The notes under the pieces: model-generated | Seen by the model: only the letters and a program-made list of their open reading frames with translations | What the model was told of the DNA's origin: nothing | Database searches by the model: none | NCBI GenBank assembly: GCA_001600055.1 | Contig: BCIV01000012.1 | Coordinates: 496,474 to 560,473, forward strand | Length of the DNA: 64,000 nucleotides | Direction: 5' to 3' | Source: Filobasidium wieringae | Taxonomy: Eukaryota; Basidiomycota; Tremellomycetes; Filobasidiales; Filobasidiaceae | Shown here: positions 9,795 to 22,064 of the stretch, in pieces | Numbering within the stretch: position 1 is the first letter of the stretch | Layout: each line of letters begins with the position of its first letter | Position numbers and translations under genes: made by a program

Positions 9795-11054
9795 TCAACC
9801 GGAGAAGACAAAGGAGGCACCGGCACGGTGGTTAGATGAGCCGTTCTCTGTAAACTCCCCAATTATTTAGTTTGGACACACAAACGGTAAGAGGCCCACT
9901 TACGGTCATTCAGACGCTGAGTGTCAATGGCAATACCGAAGGACGCCTTGACTCCGGGTCGAAGCGCCTGAGTGTAAGCGAGGCCGACAATACCAGCGTT
10001 GTTGCTAAGCAAGAATGAAACAAGGCACAATGAGCATTCTAGCGGGGCCACTTCGTCATCTGGAAGCATAAACATACACTTTGGCCTTGACGAATGCAGA
10101 GTTGTCCTGATATTCGACGTTCAAAAACCGTAGTCCGGTCAGAATTGTCCTTGTCCGCGTTTCTGAACCAGGGAACTCACAAGGTATTGCTTGCATCCAA
10201 CTTCCAAGTTAACACCTCCGGTGGTGCTCTTGGTGTCGTAGACAGCCTTGGCACCGGCCTCGATGTCACTGTAATCTTGTCGAATTAGCCAAGTGATCCT
10301 CTACGAGCTGCTTCCGCGTACTGACCTGTTGATACGGTGGTAATAGCTTGCAGAGTATGCGGACAGGTTGCCAAGGGCGTGAACCTGATCAACGGAGTTC
10401 GGTTTAGGTCGTGGAATTGGTGAAGATTCATGATATACATACAGCAACGCTGTAATCGGCAGCGGAGTATCCTACTGCTCCAGCGTACCTAGTGATGGCG
10501 CCAGCCAAAACATCGTAGGTAGCCTCGGCTCCTACCAAAGCACCAGCACGCCCAAGGACAGCGTCGGCGGTGAAGGTAGGACCCTGAACAAGACAGAAAC
10601 AAGCGCACAAATGAGTAACTCTGAGTACTTGGGCAGCAGGAATAGGCTGTACCTTAAAAAGGTCGACGGTAGCCCTAGTATGAACGCTGGGCTGCTTGTA
10701 AATGGCAGTGACGATGGCACTCTTCTGGTTCTTGGCAGGGTTGAGGGCAGTGAGCAAGTCAAGCTTAAGTCCACGAGCGATCTGGTTCTCTAGTTCGACC
10801 TGGGTCCGAAGGATGTTGCTGGTAGTCCAAGCTTGGGTGATAGCTACACCGTTCTTGGGATCAATCCATTTTCCTTCAATGTCACCAGCGATAGCAGCGC
10901 TCTTGGCGTCACGGAGTCCGGCAACCTTGAAGCTGGCAGGGAAAGAGGTGGTCTTGACCTCGAGCGAAGTTCCATTGATGGGGTAGTCTTTGGACAAGAG
11001 GTCAGACGAAGACTTGCCGAGGTCTTTCCAGGAAGGGGGGACAGGAGCGGACAT
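9795..11054 (-). CDS. POR1: mitochondrial porin (voltage-dependent anion channel)
   Basis: The product forms the outer-membrane beta-barrel channel for metabolites such as ATP/ADP. It begins MSAPVPPSWKDLGKSSSDLL with the short N-terminal helix of VDAC, then strands such as TSLEVKTTS, VAGLRDAKSAAIAGDIEGKW, GLKLDLLTALNP and KSAIVTAIYKQ. Later exons give GPTFTADAVLGRAGALVGAE, AGAITRYAGAVGY and VGLAYTQALRPGVKASFGI. The last join (donor inside LND, acceptor before AGAACGG) yields NDQNGSSNHRAGASFVFSG and TGA at 9795-9797; the alternating final strand is as expected for the closing strand of the barrel. At least five small introns are present. Gene order is co-directional with SEC23 upstream. Confidence 0.9.
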
Positions 11055-11344
11055 TTTGCTGAATAGAATCCGTTAATTTATAGCAGAAGCGTTGACTTTA
11101 GTGACGCTTGAGGACTGATCTGGTTATGGAATCGGTACTTAGTTGACGAACATCTTGCACAGGAGAGTGCCAGCAGCGATTGGAAGCCATCCGCTAGCCG
11201 CAGCATACGAACGAATCGCAGCGCAGCGGGAAGACCCCAACCGGGTTCCCACGCGTGAACGAGCGAGGAAGCGAATCATCACATCGAAACTCGAAACATT
11301 CAATCATCATGTACAATAACATAACAGGAATCTAGCCGGCTTTA

Positions 11345-14327
<2,983 letters not shown>

Positions 14328-14725
14328 TTTGTTGGTCTTGTGTGTATCCAGGAAGTATTTGAACTCTCAACTAGCCAGTCGACAGGTTTCGTCGGACAAC
14401 GTACCGTTGGTTCCGTTAGAAAAACGTCTTCAAAGTTTACGAAATTGCCGATTTGAACGACAACAGGAGACGACGAGGTTAACGATCTTCAAGGCAATAA
14501 GGCTGCTTTTGGGATCTATACGTTGTAAGCTTCGCAAGTCGCAAGAGTGACGTATTATCGTGTCTGAACGTATGATTGCCCAGGTGGCAGATGCTCGTCA
14601 ACAGTAACTGAGGTGAGACCAGTCGCTCGTCACGCCGGTTCGTCAACCCGTTGAGCATTTCACACTACTACCTGCTATTACAGTAAGAGAGTGGTCCCCC
14701 TCAGGACCTCGAGCTTCAGCCAACA
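14328..14725. promoter_or_regulatory. divergent promoter region, SEC23 / small unknown gene
   Basis: These 398 bases lie between the SEC23 start codon and the start of the small gene. A plus-strand open frame (14287-14550) overlaps the first SEC23 exon and has no family resemblance. No clear TATA box was noted. Confidence 0.45.
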
Positions 14726-15098
14726 ATGGCTGGACCGGTATTGGTAGGTTTTACTATTTAGCCAGTGCGTACCTCGCATATCATCATGCAAAAGGTAACA
14801 CAAAACCATCATTTGATAGGATATCACTGGATCTATCGAAGCATACTGCGGAAATCTAATGCAACTGCCTATACATCCTCAGCCTGCACTGAGTTCGAGA
14901 CAGTCTCAAAAAGAATTTCCAGGGCCTCTACGATTGGGGACTGGCAACCAAGCGACAATGAGGACAATGCAGGACTCAGGATCTTTATACGGATCGACGG
15001 CAACCCGTGTGCTAGACGAAACCTTAGATCTCACTGCACTTCTCGCTCTTAATATCGTTCTCGAGGAGCGACTCGACAGGATGATTCGATCTGTCTAA
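14726..15098 (+). CDS. small unknown protein (98 aa), two exons
   Basis: I do not recognise this protein. An ATG at 14726 opens a six-codon exon (MAGPVL, 14726-14743). A GT-AG intron at 14744-14819 joins it in frame to an exon that runs to the TAA at 15096-15098. The second exon starts DITGSIEAYCGNLMQLP and ends with an amphipathic-looking helix, RVLDETLDLTALLALN then IVLEERLDRMIRSV. The middle is Gln/Ser-rich and probably unstructured. A short N-terminal peptide, a loose middle and a C-terminal helix suggest a small subunit of a larger complex, which is only an inference. It is divergent from SEC23 and convergent with the complex I subunit gene, filling an otherwise empty gap. The intact in-frame splice is the main support. 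Confidence 0.5.
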
Positions 15099-15254
15099 TT
15101 TAACTAATTTTGTATGCGAGCGGGTAGGCTAAAATCGAATAGAAGCTGCCAATGTTCGGTAACGACCAAATCCGATCAAAGCTTGAATCGTCGCGACATG
15201 ATAACCCGGCAATTGTATTACAACGACCGTAATCGTGAAGACGTTGCTCTCCAT

Positions 15255-16233
15255 CTAACGGTAGGAAACCATAGGCCAGTAGGCATCAGGAGCGTGAGGA
15301 ATTTCGTCTCCTTGAACAGGTACCCATTTCTTTCCTCCGAACGCAGGGGCAACAGGTGGCAGACCTCCAGTAGCGGATGAGACCGATATTCCTCCGGCTG
15401 ATGCGAAAGTCTGAGGAAGTGCTGCGAGAACCTCATTGAGCGTGTGAGACGAGCCTCTAGCAACTACATCAGTAGCCGAGGAAGCAGGAGGCGGCAGGCT
15501 TAAAAGAGTTTCGATCAGCGGGGTACTGGTCAACCGGTAGAACGTTATTGGTACATACGCCTTTTGACCTTCAGGTGAAGCCAGGAGCAAGTTAGCCAGT
15601 TTCTGCTGCGTGACATAAGAGGTTGCGGGGTAGTGCCGCCGAGTCTGTCGTGGTATTCTTCACTAAGAGATTCTACGGTAGGATTCGGTCGACATAGCAC
15701 TCACATCACGTTTCCAGTACTTCAGGGCACACCCAAGTGTTTATTATTCATATGGCCGGGACAAGTTGGATAAAGAGGGCAGGTGGCTTACTGGGTTGAA
15801 GGCGATATCGCTAGCTTCCGTCGCCGGAGTAGCATACCGCTCAGTCCTTGAAGCCGGGGCAGGGTTTCGGTTTAACTCTGGAATCGGTAAGCCAGAAGAG
15901 ATTTCAGGATTGACTGCGATCGATAAGGTGAAAATGCTTTCAGTATGTATGTCAGCCAGATCACGACAAGGTTCCAATTACCGACGACAGCATCGCCTGG
16001 AAGTCGGCAGCCACGAAGATTCAGCCCACCGCAAGATGCAAAATCAGCCAAAGGTTGAACTAACGAAATTTCTTCCAAAACCCCTATGAATGGACAAGGT
16101 AAAAACGATTGTGATTGATGTGAGCGAACTTTAACGATCATAAACTTGCTGGGCAAGAACTTACTTTGGGCTCAGCGTGGTACAACGTGTGGTCAGCAGA
16201 TTTTCCAGCTCGCAGGATAATACTCGATCGCAT
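15255..16233 (-). CDS. mitochondrial complex I 21-kDa-type accessory subunit (NUZM-like)
   Basis: The spliced protein (about 200 residues) starts MRSSIILRAGKSADHTLYHA, then GFWKKFRDAVVVNPEISSGL, a Pro-rich stretch, DIAFNPYWKRDTRRHYP and SYVTQQKLANLLL. The order 'R..L..(D/N)P..S.G.P', 'P.GDIADNPYWKRD.RR.YP' and 'VVTQ' is what I recall for the fungal NADH:ubiquinone oxidoreductase 21.3 kDa (NUZM) family; I could not search it. The C-terminal half is Ala/Pro-rich, ending DAYWPMVSYR. Two exons are only 15 bases: 15982-15996 (within FRDAVV) and 15705-15719 (YWKRD). The start at 16231-16233 gives the shortest path into a mitochondrial-style N-terminus. It is divergent from the tRNA-modifying gene. 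Confidence 0.7.
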
Positions 16234-16246
16234 CGTTATGTATGGG

Positions 16247-16252
16247 CACGTG
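16247..16252. promoter_or_regulatory. CACGTG palindrome in a divergent promoter
   Basis: The E-box-type palindrome CACGTG lies 14 bases upstream of the complex I subunit start codon and about 260 bases upstream of the MOD5 start. Fungal bHLH factors such as Cbf1 bind this core. Similar cores occur at 20261-20266 and 53059-53064 in this window. Whether it is used here is unknown. Confidence 0.3.
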
Positions 16253-16512
16253 CGTGTGTGCGAAGCCTAGGAGTTGTGGTTAGATGTACGAGCACAGGAA
16301 ATTGGTACGACAAGGTCTAGGTTCTCTGTTACTCTATGGTTGGTGGGGACGTCAAAGGAGCGGAACCGAAAATGCAGTATATCGTACGTAATCACGGTCA
16401 ATCGCGAAAAAGAAGCGCATCCGTTCCCGGTAGCTGATAGACTTTCTAGGCTGCAAGTAGTATTGCAGCTTGTAGGTGATAGATCACATTTTTTTTGTAC
16501 ATTTCACTGCCG

Positions 16513-18577
16513 ATGATACGCAATTTAGCAGGATCTATGCGCACTCAAAGAGATATAGTCGCTATAATCGGAACTACAGGTTCCGGTAAATCACAGCTCG
16601 CCATTGACCTGGCAACAGCGGTAAAAACTGTTCAGTCCCCACAATCAATAGGGGTGCCAGTCGAATACAAGGATGCTGAAATTCTTTCGGCCGATTCAAT
16701 GCAATTGTATCGTGGACTTCCCCTGATAACGAACCAGGTCTCACGGGAAGAAATGCAGGGCATCAAACATTGGGGAATAGATATCGTGCAACCGGGCGAA
16801 GGCGGCCCATGGGAAGTAGGGAGATGGTGTAATGAGGCAGTGTCGAAAGTGGGTCTTGCCATCGTTGCTTCGATCTATGTACCATTTTTTAACCATTCAT
16901 GCTTAGTAAAGATCGACACCCTTCCTGCTCATACGTTACCCATAGTATGTGGAGGCACACATTACTACAGCCAGCACTTCCTGTTCCCTCCAGCTGAACT
17001 ATCCCTGGACCGGACAGAGCTTGCTACTACGAACGAAACCAAGACGCACAACACCAAATGGAAAAGACCTTGTTCTACGGCCCAGCTTGATAAGGCTGGG
17101 TTATTAGGTCCTGGAATGTCTCAAAAACTCAGAAAATCACTTGAAGCACTGGATTTCCCCTACAACGAACGGTCAGAACATCTAAATTCAGAAACACTTC
17201 TTGAGTATTACCGTCTGCTGGAAGAACTAGACCCAATTGAAGCAAGGCGATGGCACTGGCGAGATGGTAGAAAGGTTCGAAGGGCCATCGAGCGGTGGTG
17301 GGAAACTCAAGCTGCAACTATCGAGTATCAGAGGAAGGAAGCTGGATCGTCGCAAGGCCCTTCTGCCAGTTCCCGAGATGATGGACGAGCACGGTGAGCA
17401 CTAGTGCGATGCCGTTGAGCCAAAAAACTGACTGATATCATTCATCCGTATCGTCCAGATTTCGGTCTCTGATATTCTGGGTTTACGACAATCCGGAAGT
17501 ACTCAATCCTAAATTAGACAAACGTATAGAGCGAATGATACAGGTCAGGATCTCCACAAAAATTCGTTCTGAAAGTAGGTAGCTTAACAAGCGGTAAATG
17601 GTCACACAGAGCGGGTTGATCGAAGAGATCCATTCCTTACGTCAACATGCTACGACGTTATACGGCGACTATCAGACCGCCAATCATGAGGAGGGTATCT
17701 TCCAGGCTATTGGATACAAGGAGTTTAGCGCAATACCATCTGATGACCTACAGCCTGAGAGCCCTCTATTCAGGCCAGCAGTCGAACAGATGCAACTTGC
17801 AACACGTCAATACGCGAAAAAGCAGCTCAAATGGATCAAGAAGCAAATGTTACCGGCCATCCTCAAAGCTCGATCAAAAGGCGGCGAAGTCTATATATAC
17901 GTGCTTCCGGCAGGTGATAGTTCGAGCGGAATTAAACTGTTGCGAGGTAAGTCCCGATTCCGAAGGTTCTCCAGGAGAAATATTGAGGAGAAATCAATCA
18001 GCGTTCATCGAGCACAAAGCAATGCCTGACGCTCATATTAACGGCCATGCGGAAGCAACCAGTCTCCTCGATCTGCTGTCCCCCAAGGTCAATAACACAG
18101 GTGCTTCAAGTGTCAGCGAGTATGTGACCCGTACTTTCGTTCACTGTTGATGCTGATACGTGTTCTCGATCTGAGACGTCAAATATCAAACGCACGGGAA
18201 TTCTGCGATATATGTTCAGAACCAGGTAATCCAATCTCAATCGCCCGATCGGCATGGGAGATTCATCTACGCTCAAAGGCGCACCGGCGGTACGATTATA
18301 CCAGTCTTATCGCAGCCTTTAGCATACCGTATTGACAGTCGTAATGATCAGTGCGAAGGCAAAGTCAGAACTAAAACCAGGAGAGAGACATCTTAGTGCC
18401 GGTTCCAAAAAGAAGGCCTTACGAAAAGAGTTATTGAAGCAATACTCAGACGCAACTCATGCAAATACTGAAACCCTGGAGACCGATTTTGCTCATTCGT
18501 CAAGACAGGACCTGCATGCGGATTGGGAAAGAATGGACAGTTCTGATCATGTCACTACCCATGACCCATCCCAGTGA
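16513..18577 (+). CDS. MOD5: tRNA dimethylallyltransferase (isopentenyl transferase)
   Basis: The enzyme puts a dimethylallyl group from DMAPP on A37 of tRNAs that read UNN codons, in cytosol, nucleus and mitochondria. The P-loop IIGTTGSGKSQLAIDLA comes first, then the substrate motif SADSMQLYRGLPLITNQ, IKHWGID, the GGTHYY motif and FLFPPAEL. Later exons carry RWHWRDGRKVRRAIERWWE, the GIFQAIGYKEF block and RQYAKKQLKWI. A C-terminal C2H2 finger (CDICSEPGNP...HLRSKAHRR) is typical of eukaryotic members. The last intron ends at ATCAG before TGCGAAGG, giving HRR-AKAKSE. ATG 16513 is the first in frame; the ATG at 16534 (MRTQRDIV) is also possible, giving two isoform starts as known for yeast MOD5. 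It ends 16 bases from the convergent dehydrogenase. Confidence 0.9.
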
Positions 18578-18593
18578 CATATCATATTTCACT

Positions 18594-20047
18594 TCAAACC
18601 TTTTTCCCTATCATAACTTTGACAACCATTTCCCCGTTGACCCCCCTACCACGCGCGACGTCGTTGAAAGCGTCTTCAGCCTGAATCAATGGATAGCGCT
18701 GGGTAATCATCTTCTCTACGTTCGGTAGTTGCCCGGAACCCAGCAGGGCCAACGCTGCGGAATAGGTGTTGGCATAGCGGAATACCCCCATGACGTCCAC
18801 TTCTCTTATTAGAGAGGGTCCAGTAGGTAGAAGTAGCGCAGATGTACCCATCCCAATATACATCGCTTTCCCACCAGCTCTTGCAGCCTTCCAAATGGGA
18901 GGATGAGCTAGAGTCTAGTCCTAGCAACGAGCCGCACTTACATAAACCGCCATTTGCATGCAACTCTCGACACCGGTGCATTCAAAAACGATATCGAATC
19001 CGTCTGCGAGGTCTTGCACACTGCTTATAACTTCTGAGGATTGTAGTCCCTCCCATGCCTTCTTGCCTGTAGCCATTGCCTCTGTCCCTGAAGTGCGCGG
19101 ACCTTTGGGTAGCGTGTGGATTCCAGTTGCCCACCCGTTGCTCAACGCGAAATCTAATCTGGAGGAATCGATATCTACAGCAATGGTAGTAGTAGCTCCC
19201 TGTGCCCGGGCAAGAGCTAAGGTCAACAATCCTACAGCCCCAGCTCCGAGCACAAGCACTCGATCTCCCGCGCGTAGGTTGGAACGTCTGATTGCATGCA
19301 GGACGACCGAAAGCGGCTCAGCCAATGCAGCGGCCTCGAAAGAGCAACCATCGGGTAGTCTAGATGAGAATCGTGAGTGTCGAAGACTGATGACGGTCTA
19401 CTAAGACTTACTTGTGTAACAGATTGACGGGGTGATTCATGGCCTCTTGCAAGGTTCCATCCAGATGGGGATGTGTTTTCGCTGAACTGCAAAACCGCAT
19501 GTTCTAAATAGACAAAGCAGTATCGTCAAGCGGAAGGATGACTCGTCATATGGCTTGACCTACCTTGCACAAGTTGTACCGACCTTCTTTACACATACGA
19601 CAACCCCCGCAGGAGAGGCCGCACTCGACTGCCACTCTATCCCCTACTTGTAACCGCGAACGATTGTCAGTGTTTCTGGAAAGCCCGGAATCCGGTTCTG
19701 GACCCAGTGCAACGATGACACCGCTAGCTTCGTGCCCGAGGACGAGGGGATCGATGATCTTGAAGTCTCCATTTGCACCATGGCTGAAATAGTGCACTGT
19801 GTTGCCGTAGTATCAGCATATTAACGAAGATTATCGAGATTCAGGCTTATTCACTCACAGTCGCTGCCACATAGCCCGGTCATTTCGATAGCCACGGTCG
19901 CCTCACCGGGTCCAGGAGGGTGGGACTCTCTCTTCTCCTATTTAGCTATACGTTTAGATGCCATCGTCATTGGACCAATATACCACTCACTACACGAAGA
20001 TCCTTGGCGCCATAGCAGACAACAGCGGTATTGGTGGATGAAGTCAT
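18594..20047 (-). CDS. zinc-dependent sorbitol/xylitol-type dehydrogenase
   Basis: This is a medium-chain zinc alcohol dehydrogenase of the polyol (sorbitol/xylitol/arabinitol) group, which oxidises a polyol to a ketose with NAD+. The first exon reads MTSSTNTAVVCYGAKDLRV. Then follow ATVAIEMTGLCGSD (catalytic-zinc Cys), HYFSHGANGDF, LVLGHEASGVIVALGP with the zinc-binding His-Glu, and the structural-zinc knot CGGCRMCKEGRYNLC. The Rossmann motif is VLGAGAVGLLTLALARAQG, followed by an acidic IAVDID that favours NAD+. Then come VFECTGVES, GGKAMYIGMG and the C-terminal EKMITQRYPLIQAEDAF. The start at 20045-20047 joins through a GT-AG intron to EKRESHPPGPGEATV. Which polyol it prefers cannot be told from sequence. 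Confidence 0.85.
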
Positions 20048-20388
20048 TTGATTTGCCTTTTCGAGAACAAGACAATTTCACAATTCGATGTAAGTCTTCT
20101 CGATGGTCACCTAACGATGTTTTTGGAGGAGAAACGGCTTGAGCATGGATAAAATTATAAACAGGCCAAACAGGCTTTGCATATTTGTATGATTCTCTTC
20201 GCACTCTTCGATCGTCGGCACATCGGACCGGCCCCACCGGGACTTGGAAGGTGTACTTATCACGTGATCATGAAACCGTATTTGGCCATTCGTCATCCGG
20301 TACCCCGTCCCCGTCCTATCCGTAAATTCTGTAAATCGATCCCATAACCGCAGATTGCAAGTTGTCGCAATGGCCTTCCAATCCAAAC
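20048..20388. promoter_or_regulatory. divergent promoter region, dehydrogenase / scramblase
   Basis: This 341-base spacer holds both promoters. It contains the 10-base palindrome ATCACGTGAT at 20259-20268 (core CACGTG 20261-20266), roughly 125 bases before the scramblase ATG. Minus-strand open frames here run from the dehydrogenase side and have no support. An ATG at 20370 opens a short upstream frame described separately. Confidence 0.5.
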
Positions 20389-20453
20389 ATGCTACCCAGG
20401 GCATCCAGCTTGTCGCGTATAACAAGCTTCGGAATCACGACAAGCTCTTGTAG
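20370..20453 (+). other. upstream open reading frame overlapping the scramblase start
   Basis: An ATG in good context (TCGCAATGG) opens a 27-codon frame that ends at TAG 20451-20453. It overlaps, in another frame, the first in-frame ATG of the scramblase at 20389. If the transcript starts upstream of 20370 this frame could limit translation of the scramblase; alternatively the transcript starts between the two ATGs. Confidence 0.4.
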
Positions 20454-21996
20454 CTCGCACAGCCTGGTCAACAACCGCAGCTTTAGTTCTGCGACCTCTC
20501 CGCTTGCTTACGCTGGCCCACGAACCTCTCGTTCTTTTCGTAGGAGCAGAAATGAAACGCCTGGAGCTCAGAACCTTGGTCCCAGAACAGAACCTGATAG
20601 CAGTGTCGGCAAACCCTACATGTTCCCTCGCCGGACAGCTTTATCCGGTCACAAAATGTCAGCCCTTGTCAACGTACAGCACGATGCCAAAGGTATATTG
20701 AAGGAAACAGATGGGGCCATGAATCTTTTGTCAAACAGCGCCTTAGTGGTCGTCAGGTCAGTTGGTATCATTCAGACGTCCTGAACAATTCATCGACCCG
20801 GACCTGCCAGTATAGACAGCTTGAAATGCTGAACGTGTTCATGGGTTTCGAACAAGCGAATCGTTATGCGATCATGAACCCTCAAGGCGAGCACGTTGGC
20901 TATCTTGCTGAAGAAGATCAAGGCTTCATAGGAACTCTTACGAGACAGATGCTTCGCACACATCGGCCATTTAAGTACGAGCCTTTGGTCTGCTTTAGCT
21001 CTTACCTCTTGTTAAACCCATGATGATTTATACAGATCTGTTGTCATGGATAGAGATGGGCGTCCAATTCTTTGGGTAGGATATTACACCTGTACATACT
21101 ACCCATATGCTGATGTTGCCCCTTCCGTACCTTATAGATACGAAGACCGTTCGCTTTCATAAACTCACGCATATACGTGCATGCTCAAGATAGTAGACTA
21201 TCGCCCTCGCAGGAGCAGAGTTCAGTCGTTGGCGAAACGCAGCAACAGTGGCACCCCTGGCGCAGGCAATACAATGTTTTCAAGCAGTAGGTGGCAATTT
21301 TGATTTCTCCAGAACGTCCTGCGTCAGTTGAGACTCGATTTGCATGGCAGTCGGGACGGTACTTTCAGACAGTTCGCCAAGATAGATTCTGGTCTTTGGG
21401 CTTGGACGTTCATTCTCGAGAACGACCAAGGCAGTATGTCAATCCGGTCTGTGCGTACAGTTCGTCCAATCTGGCTTACAGTCTACCCTGTCAGATCCGA
21501 TAGCCTCGATAGACCGAAATTTTTCTGGATTTGGCCGAGAGTTGTTCACCGATACCGGTTCGTGACAGCGATCCATGTACTGGATCCACAGCTGATTGTC
21601 TTTGTACAGGTCAATACGTTGTTCGATTCGATGCTGTGCAGGAGGAACTGGGACTGCCTATGACCAATTCCTTCGATCGTGGTCGCCAGTCACCACAGCT
21701 CGTGCCTGAACAGGCTACAGATCTCACGCTTGATGAAAGAGCGATGGTTCTAGCCACGGCTCTTACCATAGACATCGACTATTTCTCCAGGCACTCGGGA
21801 TCCGGAATGAGTTTGCCCTTCTTCATGTGGGGCGGCGGCGGCAGCTCTGATCACAACAACAAGAACGGTGCTAAGGATGAAGAGGTAGACAGCCAGGAAA
21901 CTGAGGTATGGTACACGCAAGGAGGATCAACGAGCGTGATATCCAGCTGACTTACTATCTACGCAGCAAGACGACTTGTTTGACGATACCTACTGA
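20389..21996 (+). CDS. AIM25: mitochondrial phospholipid scramblase-family protein
   Basis: The protein belongs to the scramblase family; the yeast homolog Aim25 is mitochondrial. The N-terminus, MLPRASSLSRITSFGITTSS and then NNRSFSSATS, has no acidic residues and is rich in Arg and Ser, as in a matrix-targeting signal. The family domain follows: LEMLNVFMGFEQANRYAIMN, GEHVGYLAEED, TLTRQMLRTHRPFK, a VVMDRDG segment with RRPFAFINSRIYVHA, then LRQFAKIDSGLWAWTF and RYVVRFDAV. Near the end is ERAMVLATALTIDIDYFSRH, the hydrophobic segment seen near the C-terminus of the family. A last intron joins SQETE to QDDLFDDTY and TGA at 21994-21996. ATG 20389 is the first in frame but is preceded by an overlapping small upstream frame. 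It converges on APC4 with 68 bases between stops. Confidence 0.82.
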
Positions 21997-22064
21997 GACA
22001 AGTGTTGTACTGTGCAGTGTTGCATATCTCACTAATTACTAGCCGATGTATACGAAAATGCGAA

